A stretch of 64,000 nucleotides of DNA from DASSNU01 sp035701265 (GTDB lineage Bacteria > Gemmatimonadota > Gemmatimonadetes > Gemmatimonadales > Gemmatimonadaceae): positions 1 to 64,000 of the forward strand of contig DASSNU010000004.1 in the NCBI GenBank assembly GCA_035701265.1, given 5' to 3'. The position numbers were made by a program, and so were the translations under genes. The notes below the pieces were generated by a model. The model saw only the letters and a list, made by a program, of their open reading frames with translations. It did no database searches and was not told where the DNA came from. Below, piece by piece: positions 26,913-36,259 of the stretch (within the stretch, counting starts at the first letter, position 1; each line of letters opens with the position of its first letter).

Positions 26913-28469
26913 ATGCGCGGGAATTCTCGTTCCGTTCGCTTGGTGGCGGCGCTCGTCGCAGCCGCCTTCCCCCTCGTGTCCGCCGGCGCGACGGCGCAGG
27001 TCGTCCAGGAGCGCGTCGATCTTGGCGTGATCGCACGCATTCGCGAGGAGGCGGCGCAGCATCCCCAGGCCGCGGAGCTGGAACGTCATCTCACCGACGT
27101 GATCGGCCCGCGTCTCACCGGATCCACCGGCATGCGGCGCGCGAACGACTGGACGGCCGAGACGCTGCGGTCGTGGGGGCTGTCCAACGTGCAGGTCGAG
27201 CCGTGGGGAGTGTTCGGCCGCGGGTGGGAGCGCGTGTCGTACAGCGGGCGGATGCTCACGCCCTTCGTTCAGCCGCTGCACGCGCAGCCGGCGGCGTGGA
27301 CCGGGAGCACCAAGGGGACGGTGACGGCGCCTGCGATCGCCGTCGTGGGCGGTCTCGATTCGCTCTCGAAGTACGCGGGGAAGCTCAAGGGCGCGTGGGT
27401 GCTGCTCGAGGAGCCACGCCCGGTCACACCGGAGTTCGATCCGGTCATCCGCCGGCAGCCGCTCGACAGTCTGCTCGCCGTGCGTCCGCGCCGGCGCGAG
27501 CGTCCGCCGGTGGTGTGGGACAGCCTGCTGGCACAGGTGCACAAGCGCGAGCGCGCACGCGACAGCGTCCTGCGCGCGGCCGGCGTGGCCGGCGTCATCA
27601 CGCGGTCGCCGCTGCAGTACGACATCATTCGCGGCGGCGGCGACTGGGGCGCGATCGATCCCTCGGTGCCGATCCCCGTCCCCGAGCTCATCGTCGAGCA
27701 GGACGAGTACGACCAGATCTGGCGCAACGCGACGCACGGCGTGGGTGTGCAGCTCGAGATCTCGGTGCAGAACCGCTTCCTCACCGACGACCTCAAGGGG
27801 TACAACACGCTCGCCGATCTTCCCGGTACCGACAAGGCGAACGAGTTCGTGATGATCGGCGGTCATCTCGATTCGTGGCACTTCGGCACGGGCGCCACCG
27901 ACAACGCCGCGGGCACCGTCGTGATGATGGAGGCCATGCGCATCCTGAAGACGCTCGGACTGCAGCCGCGCCGCACCATCCGCATCGCGCTCTGGAGTGG
28001 GGAGGAGGAGGGGCTCTACGGGTCGCGCCACTGGCTGGCGAACCACCCGGAGCTGCACGACCGCATCTCGGCATATCTCAACCTGGACAACGGGACCGGG
28101 AAGATTCGTGGCATCTGGGACCAGTCGAACCAGGCGGCGCACGGAATCTTCGAGCAGCTCCTCTGGCCCTTCCGCGATCTGGGTGTGGTGGCGGTGCGCG
28201 CGGGGAACACGGGGAGCACCGATCATGTCGCGTTCGACGACGTGGGGATCCCCGGATTCAACTTCATCCAGGACCCCATCGAGTACGGCCTGCGCACGCA
28301 CCACAGCTCGGTGGACACGTACGATCACGCGCTCACCGAGGACCTGGAGCAGGCGGCGATCGTGGTGGCGGCCACGGCGTACGCGCTCGCCATGCGTGAT
28401 GACCCCATGCCGCGCAAGCCGGCGGGTGATGCTCCCGCGGCGGCGAGCGGGAGCGCAACGCGGCCGTGA
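26913..28469 (+). CDS. secreted M28 zinc aminopeptidase
   Basis: This 518-residue protein has a signal peptide ending at GATAQ. The M28 core shows metal ligands in GGHLDSWHFGTGATDNAAG (His and bridging Asp) and LWSGEEEGLYGS (Glu base and Glu ligand), with a later NTGSTDHVAFD region. A protease-associated insertion lies between residues 120 and 270, as in bacterial M28 carboxy/aminopeptidases. It acts in the periplasm or outside on peptides. ATG 26913 is chosen for the signal peptide and GGAG ten bases upstream. It converges with the CHASE kinase gene. Confidence 0.88.
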   Translation: MRGNSRSVRLVAALVAAAFPLVSAGATAQVVQERVDLGVIARIREEAAQHPQAAELERHLTDVIGPRLTGSTGMRRANDWTAETLRSWGLSNVQVEPWGVFGRGWERVSYSGRMLTPFVQPLHAQPAAWTGSTKGTVTAPAIAVVGGLDSLSKYAGKLKGAWVLLEEPRPVTPEFDPVIRRQPLDSLLAVRPRRRERPPVVWDSLLAQVHKRERARDSVLRAAGVAGVITRSPLQYDIIRGGGDWGAIDPSVPIPVPELIVEQDEYDQIWRNATHGVGVQLEISVQNRFLTDDLKGYNTLADLPGTDKANEFVMIGGHLDSWHFGTGATDNAAGTVVMMEAMRILKTLGLQPRRTIRIALWSGEEEGLYGSRHWLANHPELHDRISAYLNLDNGTGKIRGIWDQSNQAAHGIFEQLLWPFRDLGVVAVRAGNTGSTDHVAFDDVGIPGFNFIQDPIEYGLRTHHSSVDTYDHALTEDLEQAAIVVAATAYALAMRDDPMPRKPAGDAPAAASGSATRP

Positions 28470-28476
28470 TCGCGGT

Positions 28477-28525
28477 GCGCCGCGCGGCGACTTCCGGCGC
28501 CCCGGCGCGGGCTAGCGCGCGGCGC
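28477..28525. terminator. possible bidirectional terminator
   Basis: GCGCCGCGCG (28477-28486) pairs with CGCGCGGCGC (28516-28525) across a 29-nt loop, between the convergent M28 peptidase and CHASE kinase genes. The arm overlaps the end of the kinase gene. The loop is long and there is no T run, so this is weak. Confidence 0.35.
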
Positions 28526-30212
28526 CGTCGGTGGGCGCTTCGGCGGGGAGCACGAGACGGAACGTGCTCCCGTGTCCCACCGTCGACTCCGCCTCCAGCC
28601 GCCCGCCGAGCAGGCGCGCGAGGCGGCGGGAGATGGCAAGACCGAGCCCCGTTCCGCCGTGCGCCACGTCGGGGAGTTGCGCGAACTCCTCGAAGATGCG
28701 CGCGATGTTGTCGGGCGCGATCCCCGGCCCGTGGTCTTCCACTTCGACCATGACGCCACCGTCGAGCGGGCTGCAACGAATCCGCACCGGGCGCCCGCCC
28801 CCGAACTTGGTGGCGTTCGACAATAGATTGAGCACGATCTGCCGCGTACGACGCGGGTCCGTGCGCACCGTCGGGAGGTCGGTCGCGCACTCGAGCTGCA
28901 GGTCGCAGCCGCGCGCCTCGGCCATCGGCCCGATGGTGGCGGAAAGCTCCTCGACCAGGACGGCGACGTTCACCGGCTCGATGTCCAGGAGAATCTTCCC
29001 TGCCTCGATCTTGCTCAGATCGAGCACGTCGTTCACCAGCTCGGCGAGGTGTTTGGCCGCGCGCTGGCTCCGCGTGATTCCGACGCGTTGCGCGTCGGCC
29101 AGGGCGCCGTAGACCCCGAGCAGTAGGAGATCGTTGTAGCCGATGATCGCATTGAGCGGCGTGCGCAGCTCATGGCTCATTGCGGCGAAGAAGCGGCTGC
29201 GGATGGCCTCGCTGCGCTGCGCCGCCAGCCGCGCCTGCGCCTCCGCGCGCGCCGCGATGAAGAGGGAGAGGCTCATCAGGATGCCGGCGAACGCGACGGC
29301 GCCCGGGAGCAGCCATCCGCGTCCTGTGCCCGGGACCGTCCAGAAGGCGATCGTCCAGGTCCGACCCCCGATGTTCGAGTGCGTGATGGCGGGCGCGTCC
29401 AACGAGTCCACGTCCGGGCTGGGGCTGTAGGCGTAGAGGAGGTGCGGAGCCGTGGGCTCGGTGCCATCGTACACGCGGAACGCGAGCGGAGGCGTGGGTT
29501 CGCTCGCGATGACCGCGCGGAAGAGATCGCCGGCGCGGAACGGACTGTACACGAAGCCGCGCAGGAGCTGCCGGCGCGCCTCGACGGTCGACGGCGTGCT
29601 GTCCCCGGTATAGACCGGGAGATAGATGAGGAACCCGGGTTGTTTTTCCCCCATGATCTCCTGAACGAGCGTGACGCGCCCGGACATGGCGGGGAGTCCC
29701 GTGTCGCGCGCGCGCTCCATCGCGGCGCGCCGCGTCGGCTCGGTGAACATGTCGTAGCCGAGGGCGACCACGTTGCGGCGATCGAGCGGCTCGAGGTAGA
29801 GGATGGCGTGGTACTCGGGGCGCTCGAATGACGGCCACACGTGAAACTCGGGCGTCCCCGTACGCCGCATGATGCCGACGAGCGAGTCCCGGCTGCTGGC
29901 CGCGACGCGCTCGCTGTAGCCAATCCCCTGGACGCCGGGGTAGCGCTGCTGCAGGTCGAGCTGTCCCACGTACGCCTTGAACTCGCGGCGCGTCACCGTG
30001 TCACTGGCGGCGAAGAGCCCGCTCGCGCCCTGGAGCATGGCGATATAGGTGGACAGGCGGGATCGGATCCGGTCCTGCGTGGAGCGCACCGCCGCCTCGA
30101 AGCGTGCGTGCGAGCGGGCGGCCGCCGTGACCTCCACGACCGTCGTGGCTCCGGCCGTCAGGACGAGCGACGTGGCGAGGACGACGAATGGGGTGGACAG
30201 GCGGGGACGCAT
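28512..30212 (-). CDS. CHASE-domain sensor histidine kinase
   Basis: This 566-residue protein has an N-terminal helix (TPFVVLATSLVLTAGATTVV) and a periplasmic CHASE domain (about 45-255, with GVQGIGYSERV and FVYSPFRAGDLF). A second helix (about 270-290), HisKA with MSHELRTPLNA and an HATPase with NLLSNATKFG and GTGLGLAISR complete it. CHASE domains bind small ligands such as cytokinin-like or peptide signals. There is no receiver domain and no response regulator beside it. ATG 30212 places the first helix at the N-terminus; an in-frame TTG at 30248 would add 12 residues. No clear Shine-Dalgarno is seen for either. Confidence 0.88.
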   Translation of the reverse strand: MRPRLSTPFVVLATSLVLTAGATTVVEVTAAARSHARFEAAVRSTQDRIRSRLSTYIAMLQGASGLFAASDTVTRREFKAYVGQLDLQQRYPGVQGIGYSERVAASSRDSLVGIMRRTGTPEFHVWPSFERPEYHAILYLEPLDRRNVVALGYDMFTEPTRRAAMERARDTGLPAMSGRVTLVQEIMGEKQPGFLIYLPVYTGDSTPSTVEARRQLLRGFVYSPFRAGDLFRAVIASEPTPPLAFRVYDGTEPTAPHLLYAYSPSPDVDSLDAPAITHSNIGGRTWTIAFWTVPGTGRGWLLPGAVAFAGILMSLSLFIAARAEAQARLAAQRSEAIRSRFFAAMSHELRTPLNAIIGYNDLLLLGVYGALADAQRVGITRSQRAAKHLAELVNDVLDLSKIEAGKILLDIEPVNVAVLVEELSATIGPMAEARGCDLQLECATDLPTVRTDPRRTRQIVLNLLSNATKFGGGRPVRIRCSPLDGGVMVEVEDHGPGIAPDNIARIFEEFAQLPDVAHGGTGLGLAISRRLARLLGGRLEAESTVGHGSTFRLVLPAEAPTDGAAR

Positions 30213-30315
30213 CAGTCTGTTGATGCGCCGCGTGACGCGCCCGCGCAACCCGGCGCGGGAGTGGGGTCAGCCCAGGCGCTCCCGGCCCCGACGCGTGCGG
30301 GGTGCTCCGGCGAGC

Positions 30316-30549
30316 CATCACGAGATGTTCGCATTGAGTGTTGGTGATCAGCCGACGCCCTGGGTCTACCGCGCCGGCGTGCGTGGCGCGGCTACATCAC
30401 CTTTCCGAATCGATCGAGCGCACTGTGCAGCGTTCTGTCTCCACAGGCGCCATCACGGCCACGAGCCGATGCGTTGGCGCGGCCGATGCCGCCGTTCGCT
30501 TCGAACGGCAATGATCGGCGCCCACACTGAACGCGAACATCTCATGATG
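30316..30549. mobile_element. 234-bp inverted-repeat element (MITE-like or structured RNA)
   Basis: Arms of 29 bp at 30316-30344 and 30521-30549 are inverted copies matching at 25 of 29 positions, ending CATCA/TGATG. The loop contains a perfect hairpin GCCGTTCG-CTT-CGAACGGC (30491-30509). No reading frame inside resembles a protein. It fills most of the 390-bp gap between the CHASE kinase and amylo-glucosidase genes. Target-site duplication is not evident. A degenerate MITE, a structured RNA or a paired operator are all possible. Confidence 0.5.
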
Positions 30550-30603
30550 CCCGCCGCCACGACCCTCGCATGTCACGGCCGGCGAGCGCGCCCGGCCGGC
30601 CGC

Positions 30604-32826
30604 TCACGTCAGCTCGATCCGGACCTGCAACCGATCGCCTTCCACCTCGAGCAGGTTGACCAGCGTCCGCGTGCCGCGGCGGGTGAACCGCAGCGCCACC
30701 CGCGATTGACCGATCCGCAGACCGTGGACCACCAGCTGCTGCAGGAATGGCGGCAGGAGCGGCTCGCGAATGTGGAGCATGCGCGCGGGGGCGTCGGGAA
30801 AGAGCCCGGTCACCGCCTGGAGCAGCATGAAGAACGCGCCGGACGCCCACGCCTGGGGGGAACAGCTCACGGGGTACAGCACGGGGCGCCGCCCGTGCGC
30901 CCGCTCCATGCCACAGAAGAGCTCCGGCAGGCGATGGTACTCCATCCCGTTGGCGGCATCCGCGAGCGCCGTGAACACGGGGAGCACGGCGTCCCTGTGC
31001 TCGTAGAGCGACAACCCGAGTGCGACGATCGCGTTGTCGTGCGGCCACACCGAGCCGTCGTGGTAGCTCATCGGGTTGTACACGGCGTGCGATGCGCTGA
31101 GCGTGCGGATCCCCCACCCGGAGAACATGTCCGGCTCGAGAAAGCGTCGCGCCAACCGTGCGGCCTGGCTGGCATCGGCCACGCGGCTCCAGAGCAGGTG
31201 GCCCGCATTGGTCGTCACGGTGGGGAGCGGCCGTTTCTCCCCGTCGAGCGCCAGCGCGAAGATCCCCGCGTCCTCCAACCAGAACCGCTTCACGATCGCC
31301 TCGCGCAGCGTGTTCGCCTGGGTCCGGAGCGTCTCCGCGCGCTCCGGCTGGCCGAACGCATCGTACAGCGCAGCCATCCGCCGCTTGGCGTCGTACACGT
31401 ACCCCTGCACTTCCACCAGCGCGATCGGCGGTTCGGGAAGCCGCCCGTCCGGATAGGGGATGCCGTCCCACGAGTCCTTCCACCCCTGATTCACCAACCC
31501 CTTGGCCGAGGTGCGGGCGTACTCCACGAACCCGTCCCCATCGAGATCACCATAGCGGTCGATCCATTCCAGCGCGCGCTCGGCGTTCGGCAGCAGCGAG
31601 CGCACCAGCCCTTCATCGCCGGTCCACCGCCACGTCTCATGTAAGAGGATGAGCCAGAGCGGCGTGGCATCCACCGTCCCATAGTACGGCACGTGCGGGA
31701 TCTCGCCCGCGCGCGCCATCTCGCCGCGCCGCAGCTCGTGCATGATCTTCCCCGGCTGCTCCTCGGTGTACGGGTCCTCGCGCTCCCCCTGGTGCCGCGC
31801 CAGATAGTGCAGCGTGTCCACCGCGATCTGCGGATTGAGACAGAGCGACTCGATGGACGTGATGATGGAGTCGCGGCCGAACGGGGTGGAGTACCACGGG
31901 ATGCCGGCGGAGATGATCGGCATGCCGTCCGATTCGACGTAGAGCGCGCGGAGATCCATCACGGCGCGGTCGATCGCCAGGTTGAACTCATCCACGTTGC
32001 TCGCCCAACGTGTGGACTCGGACGCCCAGTGGGCGTACGCGGCGTCCACCGGCGCGCGCAGGCGCGCGAGCGGGACCACGCGCCGGCTGAGCATGCTCTC
32101 GCGCGGCGGCGTGGGGACCACCCGCCACTGCAGGAATACGGGCGTGTGCGGCTCGAGGCGGAACGTCCACCGCGCGCCGTGCGCGGTCAACTCGCGGGGA
32201 GGACAGTCGGGGACATCGGGGAAGACGACCACGCACTGCACGAAGCGGCCATCGCGCCCGCGGTAGCCGTAGCAGATGCTGTGGGCGTCGACCACCGGCG
32301 CGAAGAACTCGCCGCGCTCGCGCCGCGTCCACCCGCGGACCTCGAAGATGTCGGCGAAATCGCACGCGAGCGCGATCTCCACCCAGTAGTCGATCGGATT
32401 GGAGAGAAAGCTGGTGAGCGTCACGCGCTCGGTGAGCACGTCGTCCACCACGATCTCACGCCGCAGGTGCACGCGGTTCGACGCGCTCCAGGGGTCGCCG
32501 CCGAAGGCGGTGTCGGTCACCGCCAGATCGATCTGCGCCTGGAACATCCGCTGGATCTGCGCGGAGAGCAGCACCGGCGGCCCTCCCGCCGCGTGCAACT
32601 CGTACCGGCTGAGCATGCGCGTGTCGTCCTGGAACAGCCCGAGCCCGCACGCGCCCGGCGGCGTGATGTTGCCGTGCGGATCGAGCAGGCAGAACAGCCG
32701 GTCGTACTTGAGAACGAGGTTCCCTTCCACGCGCGCATCGTGACGGCACGAGATGGAAGAGTATCCGACCGCCTCCTCCATGGAGATCGGTACCGGTTCC
32801 CGCCTGCCGCGAACGATGGTCGTCAT
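30604..32826 (-). CDS. amylo-alpha-1,6-glucosidase (glycogen-debranching-like)
   Basis: This 740-residue protein has an N-terminal bis-domain (LKYDRLFCLLDPHGNITPPG; GLFQDDTRMLSRYELHAAG) and a C-terminal (alpha/alpha)6 barrel. The barrel has segments such as GIPWYSTPFGRDSIITS, NQGWKDSWDGIPYPDGR and NPMSYHDGSVWPHDNAI. This matches the archaeal/bacterial GDE-type family (GH133/GH63-like). It would hydrolyse alpha-1,6 branches or related glucosides in the cytoplasm. Upstream on the same strand, 152 bp away, is a GT4 glycosyltransferase, a frequent companion. Confidence 0.88.
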   Translation of the reverse strand: MTTIVRGRREPVPISMEEAVGYSSISCRHDARVEGNLVLKYDRLFCLLDPHGNITPPGACGLGLFQDDTRMLSRYELHAAGGPPVLLSAQIQRMFQAQIDLAVTDTAFGGDPWSASNRVHLRREIVVDDVLTERVTLTSFLSNPIDYWVEIALACDFADIFEVRGWTRRERGEFFAPVVDAHSICYGYRGRDGRFVQCVVVFPDVPDCPPRELTAHGARWTFRLEPHTPVFLQWRVVPTPPRESMLSRRVVPLARLRAPVDAAYAHWASESTRWASNVDEFNLAIDRAVMDLRALYVESDGMPIISAGIPWYSTPFGRDSIITSIESLCLNPQIAVDTLHYLARHQGEREDPYTEEQPGKIMHELRRGEMARAGEIPHVPYYGTVDATPLWLILLHETWRWTGDEGLVRSLLPNAERALEWIDRYGDLDGDGFVEYARTSAKGLVNQGWKDSWDGIPYPDGRLPEPPIALVEVQGYVYDAKRRMAALYDAFGQPERAETLRTQANTLREAIVKRFWLEDAGIFALALDGEKRPLPTVTTNAGHLLWSRVADASQAARLARRFLEPDMFSGWGIRTLSASHAVYNPMSYHDGSVWPHDNAIVALGLSLYEHRDAVLPVFTALADAANGMEYHRLPELFCGMERAHGRRPVLYPVSCSPQAWASGAFFMLLQAVTGLFPDAPARMLHIREPLLPPFLQQLVVHGLRIGQSRVALRFTRRGTRTLVNLLEVEGDRLQVRIELT

Positions 32827-32978
32827 GCGTGCCTCATGCCCCTCCTACGTGTCATCCCCGCGACGCACGCGGTTCCGCTCCGCGTCACGCGGCTCCGCGG
32901 ACATCCGTGATTCGCGTGCATCCCATCTGCACGCTCCGCGCCCGCGCCCGCCCGCTGCACGCTCCGCGCCTGCGCGCG

Positions 32979-34037
32979 TCACGCGATCCAGCGCGCCGGC
33001 GGCCGGCGCGGCACGTGACCCGCCGCGGCGTGCGCGTACACCCGCTCGTACTCGCGCACCATCCGCTCGCGCGCAAAGCGCTGCACGGCGCACGCGCGAC
33101 AGGCGAACCGATCCACGACATCCAGCGGACCGCCGGGACGGATCACCTCCGCCATCTCGTCCACGTCCCGCACGATGTAGCCGGTCACCCCCGGCTCTAC
33201 CAGCTCGGTCACGCTCCCGCGCGCGAAGGCGACCACCGGACAGCCGGCGAGCATCGCCTCGATCATCACGAGGCCGAACGGCTCGTCCCACGTGATCGGC
33301 ATGAGCAACGCGCGCGCGCCACGCAACAGGGGGACCTTCTGGTCGACGCCGATGCGTCCCAGATAGCGTACGTGCGGCCGGTCGAGCCGCGGCTGCACCT
33401 CGCGCGCGCCGAACTCCCGATCCGGCGGATGCACCTGCCCCGCCACGCGGATCGGCACTCCCGCGCGCTCGGCCGCGTCGATGGCCCGGTGCACGCCCTT
33501 CACCTCGGCAAAGCGCCCGATAAACGTCACGTAGTCGCCCGCGCGCGGTGCGCACTCGAACCGGTGCACATCCAGCCCGTGATGGACGACCGTCACCTGC
33601 GGCAGCGTGATCTCGCGCCGTGCCTGATCGTGCGAGATGGCGACGTAGTGCGCATCGGGAAAGTAGCGATAGAAGGCGGACAGTGCCTCGTCACGCACAT
33701 GGTGCATGGTGTACACGAGCGGAAGCGTGGGAGTGAGCCTCGCGTACGCGAGCACTCCCGCCGAGTGCGCGTGGACGACGTCGAAGTCTTCCTCCAGCAC
33801 CTGCTGTAACGCCCAGGTCGTGTGATTGATCTCGGTCATCACGTCGGGCGGCCACTGCGCTTCCCCGTAGAGATACCGCAACTCACCGGACACCGCGGAA
33901 TCTCCGGTGGCGAAGAGCGTGACATCGTGGCCGCGCGCCACCAGCCCTTCCACCAGCTCGTAGATCACCAGCTCGGTGCCGCCATAGTCCCGCGGTGGCA
34001 CGGCGACGAACGGGGTGGAGATCATCGCGATCTTCAT
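32979..34037 (-). CDS. family 4 glycosyltransferase
   Basis: This 352-residue GT-B protein starts MKIAMISTPFVAVPPRDYGG with a donor-side EPFGLVMIEAMLAGCPVV motif (the E-x7-E of GT4). It has no membrane segment. GT4 enzymes use nucleotide sugars to build glycogen-like polymers, trehalose, or cell-surface glycans. Its position before an amylo-glucosidase hints at storage-glucan or glucoside metabolism; this is inferred from order. ATG 34037 is chosen because upstream in-frame sequence is low-complexity. Confidence 0.87.
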   Translation of the reverse strand: MKIAMISTPFVAVPPRDYGGTELVIYELVEGLVARGHDVTLFATGDSAVSGELRYLYGEAQWPPDVMTEINHTTWALQQVLEEDFDVVHAHSAGVLAYARLTPTLPLVYTMHHVRDEALSAFYRYFPDAHYVAISHDQARREITLPQVTVVHHGLDVHRFECAPRAGDYVTFIGRFAEVKGVHRAIDAAERAGVPIRVAGQVHPPDREFGAREVQPRLDRPHVRYLGRIGVDQKVPLLRGARALLMPITWDEPFGLVMIEAMLAGCPVVAFARGSVTELVEPGVTGYIVRDVDEMAEVIRPGGPLDVVDRFACRACAVQRFARERMVREYERVYAHAAAGHVPRRPPARWIA

Positions 34038-34310
34038 GCAATTGGGTCCATCCAGATGAGGGTCGGGTCCGGGGTGCGGCGCGGGTCTACGCGATCGTGG
34101 GCGGCAGGGGCCACGCGCCGCTCGACGGGCGCTGCCGCGTGATGGCGTGAGCTCCATCACGCGCTGCGCCGGCCCAACTGCAAAACGCACGGGCGGTGCC
34201 AGCCCGCGCCGGCAGTGTGTGATCGTCGCGCGGGCTCCGCGGCATCCACGCCGGCTCCGCGCGCCGCGGTTGCGCGCGAGCGCCGCCGTCGTCCTGGCAA
34301 CGTGTCCGGT

Positions 34311-35528
34311 GTGCCTCGTCTCTCACGCCCGGCGGCGGCCGCGCTCGCCGTGCTCGGTGCGCTCGCGGCGTCCGCGTCCACCGCGGCCGCGCAGCTTCCC
34401 GCGGAAGGGCGCGCACTCTGGGTGAACCGCTTCGAGTACGACTCGCCGGAGCGGATCGCGCACATCATGGAGCGCGCGGCCGGCGCGGGATTCAACATCG
34501 TGTACTTCCAGGTGCGCGGCGCGGCGGATGCCTTCTACCGCTCCGACCTCGAGCCGTGCGCCGTGCTCCTCTGCGGCCATCTGGGGGGCACGCCACCGTA
34601 CGATCCGCTGGACATGGCCGTGCGCGAGGCGCATCGCTACGGTCTCCAGTTGCACGCCTGGCTCAACGCGCTCACCGGACTTCCCGCCGGAAGCGCCGCG
34701 GTCTGCGCCACGCTGCGCACCTCCGACCCGGGACACCCGGACCACATCCTGCTTCGCCATCCGGAGTGGGTGATGCTCGATCGTCGCGGGCGCCAATTCC
34801 CCTGTCCGAACAGCGAGGAATACGTCTGGCTCTCCCCCGCCTACGCGGGCGTGCGATCGCAGCTCGCCGCCGTCGCGGCCGACATCGTGCGACGCTACGC
34901 GGTCGATGGCATTCACCTCGACCGCATCCGCTACCCCAGCGCGGACTGGTCGTACGATGCGGCCAGTCTCGCGCTCTTCGGCGGCCAGCCGGAGGAGCAC
35001 CCTGCCGAGTGGGATGCGTTCCGCCGCGCACTGGTGAACGCCACCGTGCATGAGACGTTCGACAGCGTCACCGCGGTGCGCTCCGGCGTGGTGCTGAGCG
35101 CGGCAGTGTGGGGCGTCTACGACGACCGCTGGCGCTGGCACACCGAAGAAGGGCGCGACGACCTGATGCAGGACCCGCGCGTGTGGGCGCGCGAGGGATA
35201 CCTCGACGTGGTCGTCCCGATGACGTACCTGCGCGTGAAGGGCGCCTACTGCGCGCGCGCCGATTGGGTGTGCGCTGTGGACGATCACGTCACGAGCGTG
35301 CAGGAGACGCTGGGGCACGATGTGTACGTAGGGATCGACGCGGGGCAGGGGACGCGCGCGGTGGTCCGGGAGATCCGGCTCGCGCGCCGCCACGGCGCGC
35401 GCGGCGTCGCCATCTACTCGGTGGGCGCTATCGAGAGCGCGCGGATGTGGAACGCCATCGCCGCTGCGTTCCGCGAGGCTCCACCTGCGACGACGCGCGC
35501 CGCGGGCGCGAGCGACGCACCGCGGTGA
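34311..35528 (+). CDS. secreted GHL10/DUF187 glycoside-hydrolase-like protein
   Basis: This ~405-residue TIM-barrel protein has a signal peptide (LSRPAAAALAVLGALAASAS then TAAAQ). It has the GHL10 marks ALWVNRFEYDSPE, YFQVRGAADAFY, GLQLHAWLNAL and DGIHLDRIRYP with the conserved acidic residues. Related enzymes cleave cell-wall or surface polysaccharide. Only GTG starts are available (34215, 34302, 34311); 34311 gives the best signal peptide, but the choice is uncertain. Divergent from the GT4 gene. Confidence 0.8.
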   Translation: MPRLSRPAAAALAVLGALAASASTAAAQLPAEGRALWVNRFEYDSPERIAHIMERAAGAGFNIVYFQVRGAADAFYRSDLEPCAVLLCGHLGGTPPYDPLDMAVREAHRYGLQLHAWLNALTGLPAGSAAVCATLRTSDPGHPDHILLRHPEWVMLDRRGRQFPCPNSEEYVWLSPAYAGVRSQLAAVAADIVRRYAVDGIHLDRIRYPSADWSYDAASLALFGGQPEEHPAEWDAFRRALVNATVHETFDSVTAVRSGVVLSAAVWGVYDDRWRWHTEEGRDDLMQDPRVWAREGYLDVVVPMTYLRVKGAYCARADWVCAVDDHVTSVQETLGHDVYVGIDAGQGTRAVVREIRLARRHGARGVAIYSVGAIESARMWNAIAAAFREAPPATTRAAGASDAPR

Positions 35529-35710
35529 CAGCGCTCGTGTGCGGCGCCACCCCCTGACGGACTGGCGCGGCCCGCTCCGCGGTGACATGTTGCTCCCCCC
35601 TCTTCTCCGCGTGCCACCGTGTCCCTGTGCACGGCAGCACGGCGGACGATGCACGCGGCGCTGCCGCGAGTGAGCGGCGCCGGCGTTCACACTTCACGCG
35701 GGACGGTCGT

Positions 35711-36211
35711 ATGCAGAGAACGGTCGTCGCAGCACTCACCGCGGCAGCGCTTGCCGCATCGTTGGCGTGTCGGGGCTCGGAGGCACGCGCAGGCAGCGCG
35801 GCACTCTCGCAGGGCGCGATCGATTCGGTGGAGGCGCTCGACTCCGCGTTCACGGCCGCGATGAACCACCACGATACCGCCGCCGCGGCCGCCCAGTACG
35901 CGGACGATGCGGTGGTCATGCCCCCGGGCATGCCGCGCGCCGTCGGACATGACGCCATCGCGAAGCTGTTCGCGTCGTTGGGCGACAGCACGGTGCGGAT
36001 GCAACTCGTGGGCGATGAAGTACACGGGGCCGGCGACGTCGCCTTCCGCACCGGAACGTACACGGTTTCCACGCAGTCGAACGTGGTGGAGCAGGGACGG
36101 TATCTCACCGTCTTCCAGCGGCAGCACAACGGGAGCTGGAAGATCACGCACGACATGTGGAACTCGGAAACACCGCCGCCCAGCCGCCCGCCCGCCGGCG
36201 CCACCCCCTGA
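35711..36211 (+). CDS. DUF4440/SnoaL-like lipoprotein
   Basis: This 166-residue protein has a lipobox ASLAC (Cys20) and a cystatin-like NTF2 fold: LDSAFTAAMNHHDTAAAAAQYADDAVVMPPG and a terminal WKITHDMWN strand. The family (DUF4440/SgcJ) lacks a fixed reaction; some members bind or isomerise small molecules. Start 35711 follows the short upstream GGGACGGTC and gives the lipoprotein signal; longer in-frame sequence is not protein-like. It ends against a hairpin shared with the convergent permease gene. Confidence 0.8.
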   Translation: MQRTVVAALTAAALAASLACRGSEARAGSAALSQGAIDSVEALDSAFTAAMNHHDTAAAAAQYADDAVVMPPGMPRAVGHDAIAKLFASLGDSTVRMQLVGDEVHGAGDVAFRTGTYTVSTQSNVVEQGRYLTVFQRQHNGSWKITHDMWNSETPPPSRPPAGATP

Positions 36212-36221
36212 GCACCCCCTA

Positions 36222-36249
36222 CCGGCGGAGGGCACGCGCCCTCCGCCGG
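36222..36249. terminator. bidirectional terminator
   Basis: A perfect 12-bp stem CCGGCGGAGGGC with its complement, loop ACGC, lies between the convergent DUF4440 and ADOP permease genes (stops at 36211 and 36260). It should serve both directions; no T run follows. Confidence 0.7.
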
Positions 36250-36259
36250 AGGTGACGCG

